Positions 35,582-43,408 of a stretch of 64,000 bases of DNA are shown here, one piece after another. The DNA comes from Variovorax paradoxus (GTDB lineage Bacteria > Pseudomonadota > Gammaproteobacteria > Burkholderiales > Burkholderiaceae_C). Numbering within the stretch: position 1 is the first letter of the stretch; each line of letters starts with the position of its first letter. Location: assembly GCA_016806145.1 (NCBI GenBank), contig CP063167.1, forward strand, positions 186,001-250,000, written 5' to 3'. The notes beneath the pieces were generated by a model that saw nothing but the letters and a program-made list of their open reading frames with translations, was not told the DNA's origin and searched no databases. The translations under genes and the position numbers were made by a program.

Positions 35582-36489
35582 GCGCCGGCCTCCAGCAGCT
35601 TGTCGTCGAGGAAGCGCTTGGCGCGCGGCACGTCCGATTCGTCGAGGTGCTCGATGATGATCGGGATGTTGGGATGGTGCTGCGCGAGCCGCTTGAGGTA
35701 GAGGTCGTAGTTCAGCGCGCCCAGGCCCGGCGCCGGCAGCTCGATCTCGCCCACGCCGCGGAACTGGTGCGCTTCGGAGGCGTCGATGTCGGCGAACTTC
35801 TCGCTCTTGTCGTCGCCCGCGGCGCGCTTCACGTCCTTGGCATGCGCGATGCGGACCTTGTCGCCGAGCGCGTCGAACATCTGGTTGAGCACCTGGTCCA
35901 TGCGGTCGATGTTGTGGGTCTCGAAGTAGTTGGTCGGGTCCATCAGCAGGCCCAGGCCCGGATGGTTGACGTCGGCGAACAGGCGCAGCGTCTCCTCGAC
36001 CGAACCGATGATGTTGTTGACGTAGGTCTCGACCAGGAACACCGCGCCGTGGTCGTGCGCCTCCTGCGCGAGCTCGCGCACCACCTTCACGCAGTCGGCG
36101 TAGGCGCGCTCGCTCTTGTTGTCGGGATGCGATGACCAGTCGCTGTCGGGGTTGACGGTGCCGGTCTCGCTGATCACGTAGGGCGTGCCGCAGTCGCGCG
36201 CATGGCGCAAGGTGGCCTTGAGGTAGTCGTTGCGGCGCTCGCGCTCGCCAGCGTCGGGGTGAACGATGTTCGTGTACGCCGACACGCAGCTGATCGGCAG
36301 GTCGTGGCGGCGGAAGGTGTCCCGCACGCGGTGGCACTTCTCGCGCGTGATGGCCTCGGGCGTGGAGAAGTCGATGTCCTTGAACGCGAGGTCGAGCTGC
36401 ACGGTGTTGAAGCCCTGCGCCTTGATGCGGCGCGCGGACTCCTCGAGGGCATAGGGGAAGTAGCCGCTGAAGATGCCGACTTGGATCAT
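35578..36489 (-). CDS. Sugar phosphate isomerase/epimerase, AP-endonuclease-2 TIM barrel
   Basis: A 303-residue xylose-isomerase-like TIM barrel. Likely metal ligands are Glu in VFLVETYVNNIIG, Asp in GLLMDPTNYFETHNID, His in VRIAHAKDVKR and Glu in PIIIEHLDESDVPRAKRFLD. Members isomerise or epimerise sugars, keto-sugars or inositol derivatives. It lies between an oxidoreductase of the Gfo/Idh/MocA family and an epimerase-like protein, as in polyol and rare-sugar gene clusters. Start at ATG 36489. Confidence 0.9.
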   Translation of the reverse strand: MIQVGIFSGYFPYALEESARRIKAQGFNTVQLDLAFKDIDFSTPEAITREKCHRVRDTFRRHDLPISCVSAYTNIVHPDAGERERRNDYLKATLRHARDCGTPYVISETGTVNPDSDWSSHPDNKSERAYADCVKVVRELAQEAHDHGAVFLVETYVNNIIGSVEETLRLFADVNHPGLGLLMDPTNYFETHNIDRMDQVLNQMFDALGDKVRIAHAKDVKRAAGDDKSEKFADIDASEAHQFRGVGEIELPAPGLGALNYDLYLKRLAQHHPNIPIIIEHLDESDVPRAKRFLDDKLLEAGA

Positions 36490-36538
36490 GGGTTGTCTCC
36501 GATGGTTTGTGGGTGGGGATGCGGGGAAAGCGCGCGGC

Positions 36539-37666
36539 TCAGACGCCGAACTCGGCCAGCGGCACCGCGCGCCGCTCTTCGAGCGAGCGGTAGCCGGCCT
36601 CGACCAGCGCCATGGTCTTCACGTTGTCGGCGACGTCGAGCAGCGGCGCCTCGCCCTGGGCGAGCGCCCATTGCAGCTGTTCCATCACGCCCGCGAAGGC
36701 CTGCGGGAACCAGCGGGTGGACCAGCTCGGTGCGATCCATTCGCCGCCCGTGCCGTGGCGCGAGCTGTAGCGCAGCGTGCTCGGGCTGCCTTCGGGATAG
36801 TCGGGCCAGCCGATCGTGCCTTCGGCCACGCCCTCGGTGCCCTCGACGCGCCACTTGATGAAGATGCCGGCGTCGAAGCCCTCGCCGTGCGGGCCGGTCC
36901 AGACGTCCTCCATGCTGAGCGCCATCACGCCGCTGCGAAAGCGCAGGGTCGAGCAGACGATGCCGTCGCTGTGTTCGAAGCCGGTGCGCGGATCGGGCCG
37001 CGCGGCGGTGTAGATGTCCTCGGGTTCGCCGAACAGGAAGCGCAGCACGTCGAGGTGATGCACGCTCATGTTGGCCAGCGTGAGACGGCCGTAGCCGCGC
37101 AGGAACTCCTGCCAGTGCGGGATGGCGCGCATCTCGATGGTGGCGAGCACCGGCGTGCCCAGCTCGCCGCGGTCGAGCAATTGCTTGAGCACGCGCATCG
37201 ACTGGTCGAAGCGCATGTTCTGGTTCACCGACAGCGGCTTGCCGGCCGCGCGCGCCTCCTCGGCCAGCGCGCGCGCCGTGTCGAGATCGAGCGCCAGCGG
37301 CTTCTGCGCGAGCACCGCCTTCACATGCGGCTGCGCGAGCGCGAGGCGGATCAGCTCGGGCTGGCGGTCGGGCGGGAAGGCGATGTCGACGATCTGCACC
37401 TGCGGGTCGCGGATCAGCGCCTCGGGCGTGTCGTGCACCGTGGGGATGTCCCAGCGCTGCGCCACATCGGCCGCCTTGGAACGGGTGCGCGAGGCGATCG
37501 CCACCACGGGGAAGCCGGCCTCGCGGTAGGCCGCGAGCTGCACGTCCGCCATGATGAAGCCGGCGCCGATGGCACCGATGCGGAAGTCGCGGCAGCGGAT
37601 CGGCGCGTCGGGCTCGAAGCCGCGCGCATCGGCGGCCGGCGCGGCGGTCGCGCTCGTTGGGGTCAT
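36539..37666 (-). CDS. Gfo/Idh/MocA-family oxidoreductase
   Basis: A 375-residue NAD(P)-dependent dehydrogenase. Rossmann motif IGAIGAGFIMADVQLAAY (residues about 31-48), then VLAQKPLALDL with the catalytic lysine in the EKP-like AQKP, and the C-terminal domain containing GRLTLANMSVHHLDVLRFLF. Substrates of the family are sugars, inositols and their derivatives. First gene of the upstream half of the sugar region. The start is set at ATG 37666, because the open extension to 37834 crosses the hairpin at 37693-37715. Confidence 0.9.
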   Translation of the reverse strand: MTPTSATAAPAADARGFEPDAPIRCRDFRIGAIGAGFIMADVQLAAYREAGFPVVAIASRTRSKAADVAQRWDIPTVHDTPEALIRDPQVQIVDIAFPPDRQPELIRLALAQPHVKAVLAQKPLALDLDTARALAEEARAAGKPLSVNQNMRFDQSMRVLKQLLDRGELGTPVLATIEMRAIPHWQEFLRGYGRLTLANMSVHHLDVLRFLFGEPEDIYTAARPDPRTGFEHSDGIVCSTLRFRSGVMALSMEDVWTGPHGEGFDAGIFIKWRVEGTEGVAEGTIGWPDYPEGSPSTLRYSSRHGTGGEWIAPSWSTRWFPQAFAGVMEQLQWALAQGEAPLLDVADNVKTMALVEAGYRSLEERRAVPLAEFGV

Positions 37667-37692
37667 GGCTTGTCTCCTGTCCTGGGTCGAAT

Positions 37693-37715
37693 CGAGGCAG
37701 TGCTTTGCTGCCTCG
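37693..37715. promoter_or_regulatory. Inverted repeat upstream of the Gfo/Idh gene
   Basis: CGAGGCAG (37693-37700) and CTGCCTCG (37708-37715) form a perfect 8-base inverted repeat around TGCTTTG, 27 bases upstream of the oxidoreductase start. With no T-run after it, an operator or a leader hairpin is more likely than a terminator. Confidence 0.45.
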
Positions 37716-37802
37716 CGACCGAGGTTAAGGGACGCGGCGACCCGGACCAATCGACCGGGATGAGGTTTTTTGAGGTGCCTCAGCGAGGCCTGCGGCGACG
37801 CA

Positions 37803-38447
37803 TCAGGTGGCTTCGGCGTCGATGCCGAGCGCAAAGATGCCCGGCATGCCGACGAAGCCCGGGATCGATTTGACGCGTGCGATCCAGCGCCCGAGCGCGG
37901 GATAGCGCGTCAACGCGATGCCGCCCTCGGGCGCGAGCGCGATGTAGGGGAAGCAGGCGATGTCGGCGAGCGTGGGCGTGGCGCCGACCAGCCAGCCCTC
38001 GCCCGCGGCTTCGCGGTCGCCCAGGTGGTCCTCGATGTGCGCGAACAGCCTGTGCGCGGCCGCGCGGCAGGCGGGCGCATCGAGGTCGTAGCCGAAGGCA
38101 TCGTGCAGGCGCGCGGCCGAGGCGCTGCGCGTGATGTCCTCGGCCACGGTGAGCCACAGCATGACCTGGGCGCGACGCTTCGGATCGGCGGGGAACCAGG
38201 TGCCGGCGCCGTCGTGGCGGCTCGCGAGGTAGACGAGGATCGCCTGCGCGTCGCGCAGCACGAAGCCGTCGTCGTCGATCACGGGCAACTGGCCGAAGGG
38301 ATTGAGCGCGAGGAATTCGGCCTGCTTGTGTTCGCGTCCGGGATGGAAGTTGACCGGCACGCGCTCGTAGGCGATGCGTAACAGCGCCATGAAGAGCCGC
38401 AGCTTGTAGCAGTTGCCGGACAGCTGTTCGTTGTAGAGCTTGATCAT
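37803..38447 (-). CDS. Glutathione S-transferase-like protein (NdmE-like position)
   Basis: A 214-residue GST with thioredoxin-fold N-terminal domain (YNEQLSGNCYKLRLFMALLR, with the catalytic-region Ser/Asn; NPFGQLPVIDDDGFVL; DAQAILVYLA) and an all-helical C-terminal domain (VGATPTLADIACFPYIAL). It is the last gene, nine bases after the Rieske-oxygenase/reductase fusion. In caffeine-degrading Pseudomonas a GST-like protein (NdmE) is needed to hold the NdmC-NdmD complex together, so a structural role here is as likely as glutathione chemistry. That comparison is inference from gene order. Confidence 0.88.
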   Translation of the reverse strand: MIKLYNEQLSGNCYKLRLFMALLRIAYERVPVNFHPGREHKQAEFLALNPFGQLPVIDDDGFVLRDAQAILVYLASRHDGAGTWFPADPKRRAQVMLWLTVAEDITRSASAARLHDAFGYDLDAPACRAAAHRLFAHIEDHLGDREAAGEGWLVGATPTLADIACFPYIALAPEGGIALTRYPALGRWIARVKSIPGFVGMPGIFALGIDAEAT

Positions 38448-38456
38448 CGCCAGCCC

Positions 38457-40271
38457 TCAGAGATCGAGCACCAGCGTCGCGGAGCGCGAACGCGAGACGC
38501 AGGGCAGCATCTGCATGTCGGACGCCTTCTCGCCCGCGCTCAGGTACTGGTCGCGGTGATCGGGCTGGCCGTCGACGACGGTGCACAGGCAGGTGCCGCA
38601 GACGCCCTGCTCGCAGCTGGTGTCGAGGTGGATGTCGATGGCGCGCAGGGCCTCGACGATGGTGGTGTCGCTCGCGACCTGCACGCGGCGGCCGCTGCGC
38701 GCGAGTTCGACCGTGAAGGCGGGGCCGGTGGCCTGAACGGGCGTGGCGCGTCGGAAGTATTCGAAGTGCACGCGCTCGGCCGGCCATTCGAGTTCCGCCG
38801 CGACGCGCTCGATGCACTGCATCAGCGGCGCGGGACCGCAAGCGAAGGCATGCGCATCGCCACCGGCTTGCAGTGCCTGCCGTATCCGGTCTTCGGTCTG
38901 TTGCGGCGGCAGGCCCAGGTGCAGATGCAGGTTCGCGCCCAACAATGCTTCGAGCTCGGCACGGTACGCCGCATGCTCGGCCGAGCGGCAGAAGTAGTGG
39001 AGGGCTGGCTGCTTTCCCCTTGCCACGAGATCGCGCGCCATCGCGAGGATCGGCGTGATGCCGATGCCGCCCGCGATCAGCACCGCGCGGTCGATGCGCG
39101 GGTCGAGCCGGAAGTTGTTCTTGGGCAATCCGATCTCGAGCTGCATGCCGGCCTGCACCGCATCGTGCAGCGCGATGGAGCCGCCGCGCGAATCGGCCTC
39201 GCGCTTGACGGCGATGGTGTAGCCCTCGTCGTCCTGGCCGCAGACCGAGTACTGGCGAATCTGGCCGTTCGGCAGGTGCACGTCGAGGTGCGAGCCCGCA
39301 GTGGCGCTCGGCAGCGGGCCGCGGCGTGGCGAGCGCAGCTTGAACTCGACGATGTCCCGCGCCACGGTTCGCCTGGCCGAGACATCCACCGTGAGCCGCG
39401 GCCGAGGCTCGGTGCTTTGCGCCTCGATGCCCCAGCGCAACTGGATGTCGCGCAGCCAGCGGCGAAAGGTGCTCGAGGCCGCATCGGCACGCGAAGGCAC
39501 CTCGATGCGCGGATCGAGCGGCAGCTTCTTGGGGACGTGGTTCTCGAGGATCGGCTTGTCCTGCCCGAGGATGTGCTGCTGGAAGGCCATGATTTCACCG
39601 CTCGAGCTTTGGGCATCGAACAGGCTGATCGCGAAGTGCGCGATGCAGCGCTCTTCGTCGGTGGGCTGGATGAACAGGAAGATGATGTCGGCGAGCTCGG
39701 CCGAACGGCCCGCCGGGTGCTTGTAGAGCATCGGCGAGAACGGGTTGACGACACGGTAGACGTAGTCGACGTCCGCCCCGCCCTTCGCGTCCGCCGAGGC
39801 CAGCGGCTGGATGAACTTGCAGTCGCGCGCCCAGAGCTCCCGGCGGGCGTCGAGCTCGACCTCGTAGCCGCGCACTTCGGTCGCTTCTTCCGATCCGAGG
39901 ATGTGGGCATGGACGAAGGGGAAGTGCGCCATGTCGAGGAAGTTCTCGACCACCCGCAGCGGACCGCTGTGGATGCCGAAGCCGCCCATGTAGAGGAAGC
40001 GGCGCGCGGGGTTCGCGAAGGCCGCCAGTTCGAACAGCGGCTTGGGCTCGTCGCCGAGGCACAGCAGGATGAAGCCGCAGTGGTCGGTGGCGTGGCAAGG
40101 CCTCGTGGGTTCGGCCTCGAACCAGGCCTCGAGCGTGCCGTCGGGCTGGCGGCGCACGTGCAGGTCGTGGCCCAGCAGGCGCGTGCGCCGGCTGGTGCCG
40201 GGCGCGAGGCCCAGGCTGTCGCCGATGGTGAGCCAGTCGGCCGCGATCGCGGGGTCGATGGTGTCAGGCAT
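38457..40271 (-). CDS. Fusion of Rieske-oxygenase catalytic domain (no Rieske centre) with VanB-type reductase
   Basis: A 604-residue two-part protein. Residues 1-285 are a Rieske-oxygenase alpha-subunit catalytic domain with mononuclear iron ligands H116 and H121 in NFLDMAHFPFVHAH and probably D238 in QDKPILENH. The N-terminal 75 residues look like a Rieske domain from which both cluster-binding loops are missing. Residues 290-604 are a phthalate-dioxygenase-reductase-like module: flavin site RQYSVCG (339-345), NAD site LIAGGIGITPILAM (398-411) and a plant-type 2Fe-2S ferredoxin with C553, C558, C561 and C591. The missing Rieske centre is supplied by the gene upstream, which overlaps it by 8 bases. 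NdmC of caffeine degraders also lacks a Rieske centre, but its reductase NdmD is separate and carries the extra Rieske domain. Confidence 0.93.
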   Translation of the reverse strand: MPDTIDPAIAADWLTIGDSLGLAPGTSRRTRLLGHDLHVRRQPDGTLEAWFEAEPTRPCHATDHCGFILLCLGDEPKPLFELAAFANPARRFLYMGGFGIHSGPLRVVENFLDMAHFPFVHAHILGSEEATEVRGYEVELDARRELWARDCKFIQPLASADAKGGADVDYVYRVVNPFSPMLYKHPAGRSAELADIIFLFIQPTDEERCIAHFAISLFDAQSSSGEIMAFQQHILGQDKPILENHVPKKLPLDPRIEVPSRADAASSTFRRWLRDIQLRWGIEAQSTEPRPRLTVDVSARRTVARDIVEFKLRSPRRGPLPSATAGSHLDVHLPNGQIRQYSVCGQDDEGYTIAVKREADSRGGSIALHDAVQAGMQLEIGLPKNNFRLDPRIDRAVLIAGGIGITPILAMARDLVARGKQPALHYFCRSAEHAAYRAELEALLGANLHLHLGLPPQQTEDRIRQALQAGGDAHAFACGPAPLMQCIERVAAELEWPAERVHFEYFRRATPVQATGPAFTVELARSGRRVQVASDTTIVEALRAIDIHLDTSCEQGVCGTCLCTVVDGQPDHRDQYLSAGEKASDMQMLPCVSRSRSATLVLDL

Positions 40272-40950
40272 GTTCGGTCTCCCTCGGTGCGCGGGCCTCG
40301 GCCGTCCATCGGGCGATGTGCATCTTGGTGCTTGCGATGGCCCGTTGCTTGTCGAGGCTCGACGAGCCGCGCGCCACGAGCAGGTGGACGATCGAGGTGC
40401 CGGGCAACAGCGGCTGGATCAGCAGGGCCGATGCGCCGTCCTGCCAGACGCAGGCGCTCTGGCCTCGCAACCAACCCGCGCCTTCGAGCCGCGGCACGAG
40501 GGTGCCGGCATCGAGATCGACCGTGAAGCTGCGCGACGGCACGAGGCCCTCGCCGAGGCGCGGCGGATAGCCCGCCGGCATGCGCGCGAGGCTGGCCCAG
40601 ACGATGCCGTCGCTCTCGCGGCTCGGGTAGGTGCGCGCGCAGGCGGCCGGCGGGCTCGCGTCCTTCGGCGACGAGGGCACCGACACGCAGTGGCCGTCGC
40701 GGCCGTAGCGCCAGCCGTGGTAGCGGCAGACCAGCGTTTCCCCGACGACGAAGCCGAGGCTGAGCCGCACGCCGCGGTGCGGGCAGCGGTTCTCCCACGC
40801 CTCCATCGCGCCCGAGGCCGAGCGCCAGAGGGCCAGTTCATGGCCGAGCAGCGTGGACTGCAGCACCTGTCCCGGCAGCAGGTTGCGCGAGAACTCCACG
40901 GGAAACCAGTCGGCGGAGCTTGCCGCCGCCGTGTCTGCGGTCTGGTTCAT
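40264..40950 (-). CDS. Stand-alone Rieske 2Fe-2S protein
   Basis: A 228-residue protein. Residues 14-115 form an oxygenase-type Rieske domain with cluster ligands C56 and H58 (NRCPHRG) and C75 and H78 (VCRYHGWRYG). The following 110 residues have no recognisable catalytic iron site and end in a charged tail. Lengthwise it could deliver electrons to the iron of the partner fusion protein, as a Rieske domain does across the subunit boundary in ordinary ring-hydroxylating oxygenases. The 8-base overlap with that gene favours a fixed complex. Confidence 0.92.
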   Translation of the reverse strand: MNQTADTAAASSADWFPVEFSRNLLPGQVLQSTLLGHELALWRSASGAMEAWENRCPHRGVRLSLGFVVGETLVCRYHGWRYGRDGHCVSVPSSPKDASPPAACARTYPSRESDGIVWASLARMPAGYPPRLGEGLVPSRSFTVDLDAGTLVPRLEGAGWLRGQSACVWQDGASALLIQPLLPGTSIVHLLVARGSSSLDKQRAIASTKMHIARWTAEARAPRETEHA

Positions 40951-40959
40951 GGCCGGGCC

Positions 40960-42033
40960 TCAGCGCGGGATCGCGCCCTGGATGCCCTCGACGAACCAGT
41001 TCATGCCGGCGATGTCTGCCTCGGGCAGCGCCGCACCCGGGGCCGCGCGCTGCTTGCCCGTGTTGTCCTTGAGCGGGCCGGCGAAGACCTTGAGCTTGCC
41101 GGCCACGATGTCGGCACGCGCCTGCTTCGCCATCTGGACCACGTCGGCCGGCACGCCGGGGTTCCAGTCCGCGAGGCTCACCCCGCTGTTGGCCAGGGTC
41201 GCGGCATAGGCCGTGCCCTTGAACCTGCCGTCGAGCGTGTCCTGCACGGCCTGGCGCAGGTAGGGCGTCCAGTCGTGCGTGAGCGAGGTCAGCAGCTTCT
41301 GCGGCGCCGATTTGCGGTGGTCGGAGAACATGCCGATCGACCAGACGCCCTTGGCCTCGGCCGCCTGCAGCACGGCCGGGTTGTCCTGGAAGCCGGAGCC
41401 GATGACGTCGGCGCCCTGCTGCATCAAGGTGTTGGCGGCGTCGCGTTCGCTGCCGGGGTTGAACCACTCGTTGACCCAGACCACCGACACTTTGGCGGCG
41501 GGATTGCTCTTCTGCGCGCCGAGCGCAAAGGCATTGATGGTCGAGACCACGTCGGGGATCGGCAGCGCGCCCACGTAGCCGAGCTTGTTCGACTTCGTGA
41601 CCTTGCCCGCCACCAGGCCGGCCACATAGGCGGCCTCGTACCAGCGCGCGTTGTAGGTGCCAAAGTTGGCGGCCTGCCTGAAGCCACTGGCGTGGACGAA
41701 GTTGACCTTGGGGTTCTCGACGGCCGCCTTCAGGCCGTCGTTCATGTAGCCGAAGCTGCCGAGCACCATCAGCCCGGCCCCGTTGCCGACCAGCTCGCGG
41801 ATCACGCGCGCGCCGTCGGGGCCGGCCTTCACGTCCTGCACCACTTGGGTCTTGATGCGGTTGCCGAACTCCTTCTCGAGCTGCTTGCGCGCGCTTTCGT
41901 GCACGGCCACCCAGCCGACGTCGGACACGGGGCTTTGGTAGACGAAGCCGATCTGCAGCGGCTCGGCCGCGAACGCGGGTGCGCCGCAGAAGAAGGCGGC
42001 GAGGGCCGCGGTAGCCGGTCGAAAGGGGGTCAT
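40960..42033 (-). CDS. BMP-family (PnrA-like) ABC solute-binding protein
   Basis: A 357-residue basic-membrane-protein family binding protein with a signal peptide (residues 1-22, ending APAFA). GFVYQSPVSDVGWVAVHESA is the family start, with YEAAYVAGLVAGKVTKSNKL and GADVIGSGFQDNPAVLQAAE later. BMP/PnrA proteins bind nucleosides, purines and related compounds. First gene of the four-gene operon; no permease or ATPase lies nearby, so it must use a transporter encoded elsewhere. It gives the best clue to the substrate of the oxygenase: probably a purine-like molecule such as a methylxanthine or methylurate. Confidence 0.93.
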   Translation of the reverse strand: MTPFRPATAALAAFFCGAPAFAAEPLQIGFVYQSPVSDVGWVAVHESARKQLEKEFGNRIKTQVVQDVKAGPDGARVIRELVGNGAGLMVLGSFGYMNDGLKAAVENPKVNFVHASGFRQAANFGTYNARWYEAAYVAGLVAGKVTKSNKLGYVGALPIPDVVSTINAFALGAQKSNPAAKVSVVWVNEWFNPGSERDAANTLMQQGADVIGSGFQDNPAVLQAAEAKGVWSIGMFSDHRKSAPQKLLTSLTHDWTPYLRQAVQDTLDGRFKGTAYAATLANSGVSLADWNPGVPADVVQMAKQARADIVAGKLKVFAGPLKDNTGKQRAAPGAALPEADIAGMNWFVEGIQGAIPR

Positions 42034-42082
42034 GGGGTGTGGTCCTCGAGAGTGGGGATGGTGTCGGATTCCGGTTCGGTAC

Positions 42083-42110
42083 TCTATATCGGTATACCGA
42101 TTCAGTCTAA
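42083..42110 (-). promoter_or_regulatory. Promoter of the Rieske operon with GntR-type operator
   Basis: On the minus strand TTAGAC (42110-42105) and TATAGA (42088-42083) are 16 bases apart. Between them lies the perfect 14-base palindrome ATCGGTATACCGAT (42088-42101), of the GGTATACC kind bound by FadR-subfamily GntR proteins. The GntR gene starts 24 bases to the right, divergently, so one site can control both directions. Confidence 0.75.
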
Positions 42111-42125
42111 TTACAATCCTGGACC

Positions 42126-42809
42126 ATGTCTACCAAGAACCAAGAGATCAGCGACAGCATCCGGGAAGCGGTCGCCGCCCACCGCCTGCTGCCGGGCACT
42201 CAGCTGCGCGAAGTGAGCCTGGGCAAGCTCTACGGCGTGAGCCGCACGGTGGTGCGCCAGGCGCTGCAGAGCCTCGCGCGCGAGGGGCTGGTGGACCTCA
42301 CGCCCGGCAAGATCGCCTCGGTGGCCAAGCCCACGCCGAAGGAAGCGCGCGACACCTTCGATCTGCGTTGGGCGATCGAGCGCCACTCGCTCGAGAAACT
42401 GTCGCAGGCCCACACCAAGAAGGACCTGGCGGCGCTGCGCGCGCACGTCAAGCAGGAGCGCGCGGCGCGCGTGGGCAATGACCTGGAGGAAGTGCGCCGG
42501 CTCGGCGCGGGATTCCACGTGCTGATCGCGCGGCTCGCGGGCAACGACCTGCTGGCGCAGACGCTCGACCAACTGGTCGGGCGGATCGCGCTGATCCTGC
42601 TGCTCTACCAGCACGAGTACGACAAGCACACCGAGTGCCTGCAGGACGAGCATGCGCAACTCATCGCCCTGATCGAGAGCGGATCGACCGAGGAGGCGCT
42701 GGCTCTGCTGCGCAGCCACCTCCACACCGTGGAAGTCAGCCTGGGTGCCGATGCGCCCGACGACGAGGAAGCGGACCCGCACCTGAGCCGGGCCCTGCGC
42801 CGGCGCTGA
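42126..42809 (+). CDS. GntR-family regulator, FadR subfamily (FCD domain)
   Basis: A 227-residue regulator with a winged-helix domain (about residues 8-68; KLYGVSRTVVRQALQSLARE) and an all-helical FCD ligand domain carrying the metal-type histidines in GAGFHVLIARLAGN and RSHLHTVEVS. Divergent from the BMP/Rieske operon with a palindromic operator between them, it most likely represses that operon and itself. The effector would be the substrate or an intermediate. Confidence 0.92.
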   Translation: MSTKNQEISDSIREAVAAHRLLPGTQLREVSLGKLYGVSRTVVRQALQSLAREGLVDLTPGKIASVAKPTPKEARDTFDLRWAIERHSLEKLSQAHTKKDLAALRAHVKQERAARVGNDLEEVRRLGAGFHVLIARLAGNDLLAQTLDQLVGRIALILLLYQHEYDKHTECLQDEHAQLIALIESGSTEEALALLRSHLHTVEVSLGADAPDDEEADPHLSRALRRR

Positions 42810-42833
42810 ACCGGCCGGCGGGACAAAGAAAAG

Positions 42834-42856
42834 CGCCCGGCACGAGGCCGGGCGCG
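42834..42856 (-). terminator. Hairpin with T-run in the minus direction
   Basis: GCGCCCGGC (42834-42842) and GCCGGGCGC (42848-42856) form a 9-bp GC-rich stem with a 5-base loop. On the minus strand it is followed by TTTTCTTTG, so it would end a leftward transcript. On the plus strand, 24 bases after the GntR stop, it has no T-run. No leftward gene is evident to its right. Confidence 0.6.
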
Positions 42857-42935
42857 AAGCCTAAGTTGCTGTCACACACTAGGCGCCCAGCCGAGGGAGG
42901 AACGGCCGGACACAAGGATGTTCAAGCCTGAAACA

Positions 42936-42955
42936 GTCGTCTCACGTCAGACGAC
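42936..42955. other. Hairpin, 7-bp stem
   Basis: GTCGTCT (42936-42942) and AGACGAC (42949-42955) pair around CACGTC, itself a short palindrome-like word. No T-run follows. Confidence 0.4.
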
Positions 42956-42996
42956 ACCGACATTTCTATGGGAGGGCGGGGTTTTCGGCATCCCAT

Positions 42997-43022
42997 GTGA
43001 AGAATTCTGAGCAATTCTTCAC
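42997..43022. promoter_or_regulatory. Perfect 10-bp inverted repeat
   Basis: GTGAAGAATT (42997-43006) and AATTCTTCAC (43013-43022) pair perfectly around CTGAGC. A/T-rich arms of this length in high-GC DNA are unlikely by chance, so an operator or an RNA hairpin is probable. It lies 141 bases before the terminator at 43163. Confidence 0.6.
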
Positions 43023-43162
43023 GATTCTTGCAATGGCCTACACGCGCTGCCTCCCAAAGGCTGACGCGGCTCTTACGGCCGGGCGTCCAACATGGTGTCG
43101 CTGTCACGCACCAGGGTGCCAAGAAGAGCAAGAAAAACCTCCCTCTGGGCCCGCAAGGGATG

Positions 43163-43187
43163 CACCCGCTTCGGCGGGTGTTTTTTT
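43163..43187 (+). terminator. Rho-independent terminator with TTCG tetraloop
   Basis: CACCCGC (43163-43169), loop TTCG, GCGGGTG (43174-43180) and seven T (43181-43187). A textbook plus-strand terminator, but no coding gene ends just before it. The upstream transcript may be a small RNA or the long 3' end of the GntR message. Confidence 0.8.
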
Positions 43188-43408
43188 GGGCGCTCCATTC
43201 TTCCAAGCCGGCGGCCCTGCTTGTCGAACCTCGAGCCAAGTCCAGTCCCACCCCATGTTTCGACCGCCGGCGTTACGGGCGTTACGTTCCCTCGGGAACA
43301 AACGGAACGTGACACGGAACAAAAATGTGTCAAAAAGTGAGGAAAACTGCACAGCCTTGAAGGCAGGCTTCCCTGGCGGCTCTTGTGCCTCCGCCGGGCC
43401 TGCCTAGC

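Larger units (their letters stand above)
42810..43408. other. Structured non-coding region, no convincing gene
   Basis: 599 bases without a convincing reading frame; short frames here lack the strong G/C third-position bias of the neighbours. The stretch contains four separate hairpins (42834-42856, 42936-42955, 42997-43022, 43163-43180), two with a T-run on one strand. Around 43270-43320 are repeated GTTAC and GGAAC words, including GTTCCCTCGGGAAC. A small RNA ending at 43187 on the plus strand is possible but no promoter could be fixed. Confidence 0.6.

Noticed and set aside
42834..42856. Terminator of the GntR gene at 42126
   Set aside because: The stem lies at the right place but the T-run is only on the minus-strand side, so it is listed as a leftward terminator.
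42922..43251. Minus-strand frame of 109 codons in the hairpin-rich gap
   Set aside because: No third-position bias, no ribosome-binding site, runs through the terminator hairpin and shows no recognisable domain.
42997..43407. Plus-strand frame of 136 codons in the same gap
   Set aside because: It crosses the rho-independent terminator at 43163-43187 and has ordinary base composition at third positions.
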